Both the position numbers and the translations under genes were made by a program. DNA of 6,205 nt from Cloacimonetes bacterium TCS62 (lineage in GTDB: Bacteria > Cloacimonadota > Cloacimonadia > Cloacimonadales > TCS61). Location: assembly GCA_001577185.1 (NCBI GenBank), contig LSCM01000081.1, forward strand, positions 1 through 6,205, read 5' to 3'. Shown piece after piece: positions 1-5,317 of this stretch. Every line of letters starts with the position of its first letter. The first letter of the stretch is position 1. The notes beneath the pieces were generated by a model. That model was not told the DNA's origin. It worked only from the letters and a program-made list of their open reading frames with translations, and made no database searches.

Positions 1-815
1 ATATAATTCTCCAAGAAACTTGATATATGTTCAAGATATTTAACCACAGCTCGATCTTTATTTTTAAATTCTTCAGGTAAGATCATCTTTTCAAAGATCA
101 ATTTGTGTGAGCCATCCTGATTTCTAAAAGCAATAGCAGGTACAACCGGACATCCAGTTTTTAAAGATATCTTCGCAGCTCCCACGTAAGTCGGTGCTGT
201 ATAGCCAAGAAATTTTGTTTGAACACCACGTTTACCCGCACTTTGATCTATCATGACAGCAATGATATAATTATTTTTAAGTAATCTTAAGATGGGGCGA
301 AGAGCCTTTTTCTGATCTATCAAAGTTACATCTTCTTCCAAACTACGGTTATAGGTAAAATCGTGGAAGTATTTATTTCTTTGTTTTTTTATGATAACAC
401 TCAGGTTAAAGAATTGGGCTATGTATTCCCCTGCCAGTTGCCAATTCCCAAAATGACCAGAAGCAAGAATCACACCTTTGTTCATATTCACAGCCTCTTC
501 CAGATTCTCCCAACCTTTTGTAGATACACTTTTAAAGAGTTTTTTATTCTTGCCAAAATATATTTCGGCAGTAGTAATACCCATATTATAATATATTTTC
601 TTCAAAACGCTCTGAAGTCGTTTCTTGGTTATTTGTGGGAAGATCTTTCTGATCTGCCTTTTTGCAACTTTTTTTCTAATACCTATTTTGTACCCTACCA
701 CTGCAAATAGTTTTCCTAAAAATAATCTGGTAAAACTATAGGGGAATAGTTTCATTATGCGAACAAACATTATAAAAAATATAAATTCCACTTTGCTTTG
801 AAACTTCTTATTCAT
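1..815 (-). CDS. LpxL/HtrB-family lipid A acyltransferase (3' end outside window)
   Basis: The frame is open from ATG at 815 to the left edge, giving 271 residues. The family is usually about 290-310 long, so only the C-terminal tail is missing. An N-terminal hydrophobic stretch (about residues 11-42) fits an inner-membrane anchor. Family hallmarks are SGHFGNWQLAGE (119-130), MIDQSAGKRGVQTKFLGYTA (188-207) and TGCPVVPAIAF (220-230), which match the HX4E block, the DQ...GV...F.G block and the acceptor-site strand of lysophospholipid/lipid A acyltransferases. These enzymes transfer an acyl chain from acyl-ACP to a lipid A precursor or related lipid at the cytoplasmic face. The catalytic motif reads H121-FGNW-Q126, with Gln where the family has Glu or Asp. 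The start is supported by a purine-rich AGAGGA about 5 nt upstream. The gene is divergent from tsaB. Family assignment is firm; the exact acyl acceptor (KDO2-lipid A or other) is not determined. Confidence 0.88.
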   Translation of the reverse strand, partial: MNKKFQSKVEFIFFIMFVRIMKLFPYSFTRLFLGKLFAVVGYKIGIRKKVAKRQIRKIFPQITKKRLQSVLKKIYYNMGITTAEIYFGKNKKLFKSVSTKGWENLEEAVNMNKGVILASGHFGNWQLAGEYIAQFFNLSVIIKKQRNKYFHDFTYNRSLEEDVTLIDQKKALRPILRLLKNNYIIAVMIDQSAGKRGVQTKFLGYTAPTYVGAAKISLKTGCPVVPAIAFRNQDGSHKLIFEKMILPEEFKNKDRAVVKYLEHISSFLENY

Positions 816-843
816 TATATCCTCTTCTTCAATCTCGGAAATT

Positions 844-872
844 ATTACAAATTAACGATTTCAAAACTTAAA
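844..872 (-). promoter_or_regulatory. candidate promoter of the acyltransferase gene
   Basis: On the minus strand a TGTAAT -10 box (849-844, five of six consensus bases) lies 17 bp downstream of a weak TTTAAG -35 box (872-867). It would give a leader of roughly 20 nt before the ATG at 815. This rests on box matching in AT-rich DNA only. Confidence 0.33.
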
Positions 873-907
873 CATAGAACAATTTATGCAATAAATAAAT
901 TATTTAA

Positions 908-946
908 TTTCTTTTCTTGACTCTAGTGAATACAATAAAATAGTAA
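908..946 (+). promoter_or_regulatory. candidate promoter region of the tsaB-dCMP deaminase operon
   Basis: Two partial signals are present. TTGACT (917-922) is a good -35, with only a poor -10 (TAGTAA, 941-946) at 18 bp. TACAAT (931-936) is a good -10 and would place transcription start near 943, but its -35 region (908-913) is poor. The two good boxes are only 8 bp apart and cannot be one promoter. A promoter must lie in this gap because the upstream gene is divergent, but the exact one is uncertain. Confidence 0.3.
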
Positions 947-956
947 AAAAAATTTT

Positions 957-962
957 AAGGAG
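957..962 (+). promoter_or_regulatory. ribosome binding site that fixes the TTG start of tsaB
   Basis: AAGGAG lies 5 nt before TTG at 968, and no ATG or GTG in the tsaB frame is better placed. The protein then begins MNILAL, as expected for TsaB, so the TTG start is well supported. Confidence 0.75.
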
Positions 963-967
963 TAGTT

Positions 968-1657
968 TTGAATATATTAGCTTTATGTACTACATCAACA
1001 TCAGGTAGTATTGCAATTTACAAAGAAAATAAAATATCATTCATTAGTTATTTAGATATACGAATAACTCATTCTGAAAGATTGTTACCTCAGATCGATT
1101 TTGGTTTAAAACAGGCTAAGTTGGATATTTCTGAAATTGATCTTGTAACAATTGCAAATGGTCCAGGTTCTTTTACAGGCATAAGAATCGGACTAGCAAC
1201 AGCAAAGGGTATTTGCTTGGCAAATAAGATCCCGCTAAAACCAGTCAACACTCTTAAGCTTTTAGCACATAATCTTAAAGAAACAGATAGAGATATTCTG
1301 CCAATGATAGATGCTAAAATGCGGGAAATTTACGCTGCTTTATATTCCCATGATCATAAACAGATAATCGCTCCACAAAATGCTAAACCCAAGGAATTTT
1401 TAGAGCAAATTGATCGTCCTGTTATCTTACTGGGAGATGCTACGTACAAATATTCTGAAATTATTAAGAACTCCTCTCTTGACTATAAGTTTGCTTTTAT
1501 ACATCAAAATATACCAATCGCTTCTGCACTTATTAGCATTGCTTTGAAAGAGCCTATAGATGATTATGATTTTGATTTTATTTCGGATCTTGAACCATAC
1601 TATTTACGAAAATCACAAGCAGAATTAGCAAAAAAAAGGAAGAAAAATGAACAATAG
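968..1657 (+). CDS. tsaB: tRNA threonylcarbamoyladenosine biosynthesis protein TsaB
   Basis: This 229-residue protein has the usual length and architecture of TsaB (YeaZ), the non-catalytic ASKHA-fold partner of TsaD. With TsaD and TsaE it transfers the threonylcarbamoyl group, made as TC-AMP by TsaC, to A37 of ANN-decoding tRNAs in the cytoplasm. Visible signatures are the N-terminal strand ILALCTTSTSGSIAIY (3-18), HSERLLP (35-41), the diagnostic NGPGSFTGIRIGLATAKG (64-81), DAKMREIY (115-122) and the C-terminal PYYLRKSQAE segment. It lacks the metal-binding features of TsaD, which separates the two paralogues. The start is TTG, chosen because AAGGAG sits 5 nt upstream. The 3' end overlaps the dCMP deaminase gene by 11 bp, so the two are cotranscribed and probably translationally coupled. 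No tsaC, tsaD or tsaE is visible in the window. Confidence 0.95.
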   Translation: MNILALCTTSTSGSIAIYKENKISFISYLDIRITHSERLLPQIDFGLKQAKLDISEIDLVTIANGPGSFTGIRIGLATAKGICLANKIPLKPVNTLKLLAHNLKETDRDILPMIDAKMREIYAALYSHDHKQIIAPQNAKPKEFLEQIDRPVILLGDATYKYSEIIKNSSLDYKFAFIHQNIPIASALISIALKEPIDDYDFDFISDLEPYYLRKSQAELAKKRKKNEQ

Positions 1658-2123
1658 ACCAAATTGGCATCAATACTTTATGAAAATGGCATTTTTAATA
1701 GCTGAAAGATCAACATGTTTGCGCCGGAAAGTAGGAGCGTTAATTATCAGAGATAACCAGATCTTATCAACAGGATACAATGGCGCACCCAAACATATTA
1801 GACATTGTTCTGTAACCGGTTGTTTAAGAGAAAAACTAAACGTTCCTTCTGGGGAAAGACATGAATTATGCAGAGGTGTACACGCTGAACAAAATGCGAT
1901 AGTACAAGCAGCTGTAAATGGTGTATCAATTGCAAATGGATCGATATATTGTACAAATCAGCCTTGTTCTATTTGTGCTAAACTTTTAATAAATTCTGAG
2001 ATAAAAACCATCTATATTGCTAATACCTATAAAGATGAACTTGCTATGGAGATGCTGAAGGAAGCAGATATAGATATGAATTTAGTAGATATTGATTCGA
2101 GAAATTTGAAGAGGATCATTTAG
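1647..2123 (+). CDS. comEB: dCMP deaminase (ComEB-type, zinc-dependent)
   Basis: This 158-residue cytidine/deoxycytidylate deaminase family enzyme probably converts dCMP to dUMP, feeding thymidylate synthesis. Zinc-site motifs are H79-A80-E81 (HAEQNAI, with Glu as proton shuttle) and P106-C107-S108-I109-C110. The N-terminal block GYNGAPKHIRHC (43-54), followed by TGCLREKLNVPSGERHELCR before the HAE motif, is the extended region typical of ComEB/dCMP deaminases. It carries extra Cys and His residues (C54, C59, H72, C75) that may bind a second zinc. The extended block argues against a plain cytidine deaminase or tRNA adenosine deaminase. The ATG at 1647 has AAGGAAG 4 nt upstream, inside the end of tsaB, and the 11-bp overlap implies coupling. 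The symbol follows family naming; a role in competence is not implied. Substrate assignment comes from family resemblance. Confidence 0.9.
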   Translation: MNNRPNWHQYFMKMAFLIAERSTCLRRKVGALIIRDNQILSTGYNGAPKHIRHCSVTGCLREKLNVPSGERHELCRGVHAEQNAIVQAAVNGVSIANGSIYCTNQPCSICAKLLINSEIKTIYIANTYKDELAMEMLKEADIDMNLVDIDSRNLKRII

Positions 2124-2186
2124 AGTAATTACGAAAAAATTGAGGAAGACCGTCTTGAGCTTCAGCTAAGGTTGATAAATCTTCCT
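2116..2186 (-). other. protein-like remnant or repeat end with inverted arms
   Basis: On the minus strand 22 sense codons (2184-2119), ending at TGA 2118-2116, read as plausible protein (core AEAQDGLPQFFRNYSK). A TAG lies directly upstream and there is no start or ribosome site, so this is not a working gene. The same stretch carries a 7-bp inverted repeat, AGGAAGA (2143-2149) and TCTTCCT (2180-2186), followed on the minus strand by TTTTTT (2139-2134). It may be the end of a dispersed intergenic repeat, a decayed gene tail or a weak terminator. Only the arms and the short frame are directly seen. Confidence 0.3.
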
Positions 2187-2349
2187 AAGTAAGAATTAAT
2201 AATATAACAAAAATTACAGTTAGTAGATCAAAAATCAGAAAGTCAAGCAAAATAACAGTTCTAAATCTACACATTTTATTCTTTCATACTGCACTATATT
2301 TCATTGAAAGCAATAAATTTAGCAAGCGAAACTATGGATTTGAGATAAG

Positions 2350-2373
2350 AATTGCTCTCTAGCAAGCAATTTT
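2350..2373 (+). terminator. weak candidate terminator for tsaB-dCMP deaminase
   Basis: AATTGCT (2350-2356) pairs with AGCAATT (2365-2371) around an 8-nt loop. Alternatively TTGCT (2352-2356) pairs with AGCAA (2361-2365) around CTCT. A short T run (TTTT, 2370-2373) follows or overlaps. The stem is GC-poor and about 230 nt past the stop codon, so this is tentative. Confidence 0.3.
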
Positions 2374-2380
2374 GTTGAGC

Positions 2381-2408
2381 AAAAAAAAGAGCGATCTTTC
2401 GACCGCTC
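2381..2408 (-). terminator. Rho-independent terminator of the 2-oxoacid oxidoreductase operon
   Basis: Read on the minus strand, GAGCGGTC pairs with GATCGCTC (eight pairs, one of them G-T) around a GAAA tetraloop, at 2408-2389. Eight T residues follow immediately (2388-2381). It lies 20 nt past the gamma-subunit stop codon. This is a textbook intrinsic terminator. Confidence 0.92.
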
Positions 2409-2427
2409 AAATTAATAATTTACTTTT

Positions 2428-2967
2428 TTATTTAGAGACTATTTCCATTCCTTTTTTTATAGCTTTTAAATTTGCTTTCAAAAGTTCAGGATTTTTCTTT
2501 TCTAAAAACTCTGTAAGATCTTTTTCTAAAGTCTCGTATTTAACTAAACCAGTTTTACCGATAACAATCCCGATAGCAACCATATTTAGCACAATCATAC
2601 TACCGATCTCTTTCGCTATGGTATTCATTGGAGCTTCAATTATAGTAATATCATCTCTCTCAGTGCCATGAGGACACATATCCTTATTTGCTACGAGTAA
2701 TCCACCTTTTTTAATATTAGGTGCAAACTTATCGATCGAAGGTTGATTTAATGCTACCAAGATATCTGGATACGAAACTATGGGAGAAGCTATAGGTTTC
2801 TCAGAAATTATAGCAGATACATTTGCAGTTCCACCTCGCATTTCCGGACCATAAGAAGGAAGCCAAGAAACATTTAGATCTTCTGCCATACCAGCTTTTG
2901 CTAAAAACTTTCCAATTGTAAGTGCACCTTGTCCACCAAAACCGGAGCAAATCAATTCAGTTGTCAT
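2428..2967 (-). CDS. 2-oxoacid:ferredoxin oxidoreductase, gamma subunit
   Basis: This 179-residue protein matches the pyruvate/ketoisovalerate oxidoreductase catalytic-domain family in length and motifs. GFGGQGALTIGKFLAKAG (9-26) is the N-terminal glycine loop, and PSYGPEMRGGTANVSAII (37-54) is the second hallmark block. In these enzymes the gamma subunit or domain contributes to CoA binding and assembly with the alpha and beta subunits. The ATG (2967-2965) overlaps the beta-subunit stop by one base (TAATG), and GGAGGAGAA just upstream serves as ribosome site, so translation is coupled. It is the last gene of the operon, followed at once by a strong terminator. Gamma subunits of 2-oxoglutarate and 2-oxoisovalerate enzymes are very alike, so the substrate cannot be told from this gene alone. 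Confidence 0.93.
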   Translation of the reverse strand: MTTELICSGFGGQGALTIGKFLAKAGMAEDLNVSWLPSYGPEMRGGTANVSAIISEKPIASPIVSYPDILVALNQPSIDKFAPNIKKGGLLVANKDMCPHGTERDDITIIEAPMNTIAKEIGSMIVLNMVAIGIVIGKTGLVKYETLEKDLTEFLEKKNPELLKANLKAIKKGMEIVSK

Positions 2968-3722
2968 TATTCTCCTCCTTCTTCTTTAGCTTTATCTCGG
3001 AAATTCTTTACGGTGAAATTAGGTAACATATTTTCTTTTGCCCAATTTATTGCATCTTTTGCATCCATACCCCAATTTGTTGGGCAGGTAGATACAAATT
3101 CTACAAAAGTAAATCCTCTCTCTTCTTTATTATACCGCAGAGCTTTTTTCACAACCTTCTTTGCTTTAAGTATATCTTGTGGAGAAAGTAATGAAACTCG
3201 TTCAATAAAATATGGTGAATCTAGTGAATCAAGTAACTCACATACTTTGATCGGATAACCGATATCTTTCTCATCACGGCCATAAGGTGAAGTTGTAGTT
3301 TTCATACCAGGTAATGTAGTAGGTGCCATTTGCCCGCCGGTCATTCCATAAATCGCATTATTTACAAAAAATACTGTAATATGTTCACCACGATTAGCTG
3401 CATGAATGATCTCAGCAGTACCGATAGCTGCGAGATCTCCGTCACCTTGGTAAGTAAATACATGCATATCTGGTCTTGCTCGTTTCATGCCAGTTGCAAG
3501 TGCAGGTGCTCTACCATGAGCTGCTTCTGCCATATCGCAATCAAAAAATTTATAGGCAAAGACTGAGCAACCAACTGGAGCAACTCCCATCATCATGTTC
3601 CTCATCTCCAGTTCATCCATTGCTTCAGCGATCAATCTATGTGAAATACCATGAGTACATCCAGGGCAATATGTAAATTGTAGGTCTGTAAGTGATTCTG
3701 GTCTTTTTGCAATAACTTCCAT
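2967..3722 (-). CDS. vorA: 2-oxoacid:ferredoxin oxidoreductase, beta (TPP-binding) subunit, VorA-like
   Basis: This 251-residue protein binds the TPP pyrophosphate and Mg2+. The motif starts at GDGD (93-96) and runs to NNAIYGMTGGQ (121-131). The N-terminal YCPGCTHG supplies C19 and C22. With C51 (VGCSVF) and C213 (STCPTNWG) these look like the four ligands of the cluster nearest TPP in this superfamily; that ligand assignment is inferred by comparison with pyruvate:ferredoxin oxidoreductase. The short length, and the blocks AAHGRAPALATG and MAPTTLPGMKTTTSPYGRD, are typical of beta subunits paired with VorB-type alpha subunits. KorB of 2-oxoglutarate oxidoreductase is the main alternative. The ATG at 3722 has GGAGGA whose first bases overlap the alpha stop codon (TAGGAGGA), so the genes are coupled. 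The symbol is a best guess. Confidence 0.9.
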   Translation of the reverse strand: MEVIAKRPESLTDLQFTYCPGCTHGISHRLIAEAMDELEMRNMMMGVAPVGCSVFAYKFFDCDMAEAAHGRAPALATGMKRARPDMHVFTYQGDGDLAAIGTAEIIHAANRGEHITVFFVNNAIYGMTGGQMAPTTLPGMKTTTSPYGRDEKDIGYPIKVCELLDSLDSPYFIERVSLLSPQDILKAKKVVKKALRYNKEERGFTFVEFVSTCPTNWGMDAKDAINWAKENMLPNFTVKNFRDKAKEEGGE

Positions 3723-3730
3723 GATTCCTC

Positions 3731-4810
3731 CTATTTTTCCAAGATCTTTGCTTTTACTTCTTCAGGTGTGAATAGAATTCCGCCAACTTTTCCTAAGAAC
3801 TCAACCGGTAAAGTTCCGTTCACAGCTAATTTCACATCTTCGATCATCTGACCAAGATTTAATTCACAGACAACAACTTTCTTAACTTTTTCATGAAGAG
3901 CTTTGCTAATTGCTTCATATGGATAAGGCCAAACAGTGATAGGTCTAATAAGTCCAACGCTTGTGCCTTCTGCTTTGAGCTCATCAATTGCAGATTTAGC
4001 AATTCGGGCAGCAGTACCAAATGCAACTAGAACTACTTCATTGTCATCAGAAATATTATATTCTTCATGACGTTTTTCATTCTTTTCTATTTTATCGTAT
4101 TTTTCTCCTAATTTAGTAACATGTTGCTCTAATACATTTGGATCGATCTCAAGAGAATTGATCTCATGATGATGATGATTAGGTTCATCTTCATTAGGAT
4201 GAATGCACCAATCAAAATGCTGCTCATCAAGTTTCTTCATCTCTTCATCTGTTTTTGGTTTCTTAAATTCAACCGGCTCCATCATTTGACCCAAAAGTCC
4301 ATCTGATAATATCATAACCGGATTACGATATTTATCGGCAAGTTCAAAGGCGAGATCCGCCATGTCGGCAAATTCTTGAACTGTACTTGGTGCAACTACA
4401 ATTGTCTTATAATCACCATGGCCACCACCTTTTGTAGCTTGAAAATAATCTCCCTGAGCAGGTTGAATATCACCAAGACCCGGACCACCTCTTTGCACAT
4501 TCACTATCACAGCTGGTAAATTAGCACCTGCTATATAAGAAATACCTTCCATTTTTAAAGATATTCCCGGTGAAGAAGATGAGGTCATAACTCTTTTTCC
4601 GCATCCGGATGCACCATAAACCATATTGATAGCAGCGACTTCGCTTTCAGCTTGTACAAAAGTACCATCTACTTTAGACATCATTTTTGCCATATATTCT
4701 ATTAACTCACTTTGGGGTGTTATTGGATAAGCAAAATAAAGCCGACAGCCAGCACGGAGTGCAGCTTCTGCCACAGCTTCATTACCCTTCATTAAAACTT
4801 TCTCACTCAT
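3731..4810 (-). CDS. vorB: 2-oxoacid:ferredoxin oxidoreductase, alpha subunit, VorB-like
   Basis: This 359-residue subunit carries the TPP pyrimidine-binding domain (about 1-185) and a C-terminal transketolase-like domain (about 255-359). Motifs are KGNEAVAEAALRAGC (8-22), YPITPQSELIEY (28-39), FVQAESEVAAINMVYGA (51-67, including the conserved TPP-contacting Glu region), TSSSSPGISLKMEGISY (76-92), RGGPGLGDIQPAQGDYFQ (107-124), LIRPITVWPYP (287-297) and ELNLGQMIEDV (316-326). The pattern and length best fit VorB of 2-oxoisovalerate:ferredoxin oxidoreductase, which turns branched-chain 2-oxoacids into acyl-CoA plus CO2 and reduced ferredoxin. KorA of the 2-oxoglutarate enzyme is the nearest alternative. 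The start is ATG 4810 with GGAGGA 4 nt upstream; a TTG at 4822 overlaps that ribosome site and is rejected. The linker between the domains holds an unusual acidic and His-rich patch with H212-H215. Confidence 0.92.
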   Translation of the reverse strand: MSEKVLMKGNEAVAEAALRAGCRLYFAYPITPQSELIEYMAKMMSKVDGTFVQAESEVAAINMVYGASGCGKRVMTSSSSPGISLKMEGISYIAGANLPAVIVNVQRGGPGLGDIQPAQGDYFQATKGGGHGDYKTIVVAPSTVQEFADMADLAFELADKYRNPVMILSDGLLGQMMEPVEFKKPKTDEEMKKLDEQHFDWCIHPNEDEPNHHHHEINSLEIDPNVLEQHVTKLGEKYDKIEKNEKRHEEYNISDDNEVVLVAFGTAARIAKSAIDELKAEGTSVGLIRPITVWPYPYEAISKALHEKVKKVVVCELNLGQMIEDVKLAVNGTLPVEFLGKVGGILFTPEEVKAKILEK

Positions 4811-4814
4811 ATAT

Positions 4815-4820
4815 TCCTCC
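4815..4820 (-). promoter_or_regulatory. ribosome binding site that fixes the vorB start
   Basis: On the minus strand GGAGGA (4820-4815) sits 4 nt before ATG 4810. A longer frame from TTG 4822 would start on this very Shine-Dalgarno sequence, so translation from it is very unlikely. Confidence 0.8.
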
Positions 4821-4822
4821 AA

Positions 4823-5026
4823 TTATTTTTCGATTGTGATCGCAACATCTGGACAAGATACATAACATAACTTACATGCTATACACGATTCTTGGTCAAA
4901 ACACTCTGCGTAATGATAACCTTTAGAATTGATCTTTTTTGAAAAGCGTATAATTTCTTTTGGACAAGCTGGGATACATAATCCGCAACCTTTACACATT
5001 TCCGCGTCAACGGTCATTCTTGCCAT
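4823..5026 (-). CDS. 2-oxoacid:ferredoxin oxidoreductase, delta subunit (2x[4Fe-4S] ferredoxin)
   Basis: This 67-residue protein has two bacterial-type cluster motifs: C11-x2-C14-x2-C17-x3-C21-P and C48-x2-C51-x2-C54-x3-C58-P. These are two complete [4Fe-4S] sites related by the usual pseudo-twofold repeat. The roughly 26-residue insert between them (22-47, with a lone C42) is typical of delta subunits of 2-oxoacid oxidoreductases and longer than in clostridial-type free ferredoxins. It probably carries electrons from the alpha/beta active site to soluble ferredoxin. It is first in the operon, with AAGGAG 6 nt before ATG 5026, and its stop is 12 nt before the alpha ATG. Order and spacing leave little doubt that it is part of the complex rather than an independent ferredoxin. 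Substrate class is as for the alpha subunit. Confidence 0.93.
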   Translation of the reverse strand: MARMTVDAEMCKGCGLCIPACPKEIIRFSKKINSKGYHYAECFDQESCIACKLCYVSCPDVAITIEK

Positions 5027-5061
5027 AATCGTCTCCTTATATTTTATATTTTTTTATGTTA

Positions 5062-5092
5062 TGTAAAGTTTTAATTATTCTTAATTTGTCAA
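5062..5092 (-). promoter_or_regulatory. candidate promoter of the 2-oxoacid oxidoreductase operon
   Basis: On the minus strand an exact TTGACA -35 (5092-5087) is followed after 19 bp by a weak -10, TTTACA (5067-5062). That places transcription start near 5055 and leaves a leader of about 30 nt before the delta-subunit ATG at 5026. The -35 is good, but the -10 and spacing are poor. Confidence 0.35.
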
Positions 5093-5159
5093 CCTGATAT
5101 TATAAAAGAAAATAATAGTGTTCATTTATTTATAGATCATTTTAAAAAAATTTAAAATA

Positions 5160-5216
5160 TCATGCGCGTTGTAATATTTCCCAAGTAAACTTTTTTAGAA
5201 GTTCAAATCCTTCTTT
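5160..5216 (-). pseudogene. possible gene-tail remnant
   Basis: Eighteen sense codons (KEGFELLKKFTWEILQRA) end at TGA 5162-5160 and are bounded upstream by TAA. The composition looks like an amphipathic protein C-terminus, but there is no start codon or ribosome site. It may be a decayed gene end or chance; I do not recognise the family. Confidence 0.2.
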
Positions 5217-5252
5217 TTAAAATCAATAATGGCAATCTTATAACTTTTAATT

Positions 5253-5315
5253 CTAATTGATATCTACATCAAAAATACCGTCGTTTACAGCGGTAGTACA
5301 GATCACGTAATCCCG
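5253..5315 (-). pseudogene. possible gene-tail remnant or repeat containing the terminator
   Basis: Twenty sense codons from CGG at 5315 end at TAG 5255-5253 and read as plausible protein (core ICTTAVNDGIFDVDIN). They begin just downstream of the preceding gene's stop, in a different frame. There is no start codon, and a stop lies a few codons upstream. It could be the tail of a lost gene or part of a dispersed intergenic repeat. Confidence 0.22.
5271..5295 (-). terminator. candidate terminator of the NTF2-like gene
   Basis: On the minus strand TACCG (5295-5291) pairs with CGGTA (5280-5276) around a 10-nt loop. Five T residues follow directly (5275-5271). It lies 22 nt past the stop codon of the upstream gene, the right place for an intrinsic terminator, though the stem is short. 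Confidence 0.5.
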
Positions 5316-5317
5316 AA

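Larger units (their letters stand above)
2124..2427. other. convergent intergenic spacer
   Basis: This spacer of about 300 bp lies between two gene 3' ends and is strongly AT-rich. It holds the repeat-like remnant at its left end, a possible plus-strand hairpin at 2350-2373 and the minus-strand terminator at 2381-2408. Between about 2190 and 2345 I see no gene, tRNA or convincing structure. TAGCAAGC occurs at 2320-2327 and again at 2360-2367, but two copies of 8 bp are not significant. Confidence 0.6.
5027..5317. other. intergenic spacer upstream of the oxidoreductase operon
   Basis: About 290 bp of strongly AT-rich DNA separates two minus-strand genes. It contains the terminator of the upstream gene (5271-5295), two short protein-like remnants (5253-5315 and 5160-5216) and the probable operon promoter (5062-5092). 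No RNA gene or complete reading frame is visible. Confidence 0.6.

Noticed and set aside
363..710. Plus-strand 115-codon open frame
   Set aside because: It lies entirely antisense to the acyltransferase, whose motifs are clear. It has no ribosome site, and its translation shows no family pattern.
2143..2186. The 7-bp inverted repeat as a terminator for the dCMP deaminase gene
   Set aside because: No T run follows it on the plus strand; the T run is on the opposite strand, and the loop is 30 nt. It is kept only as a repeat-like feature.
2372..3676. Several plus-strand open frames (2372-2671, 2929-3258, 3330-3566, 3476-3676)
   Set aside because: All are antisense shadows of the gamma and beta subunit genes, which carry diagnostic motifs on the minus strand. 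The first also runs through the terminator hairpin.
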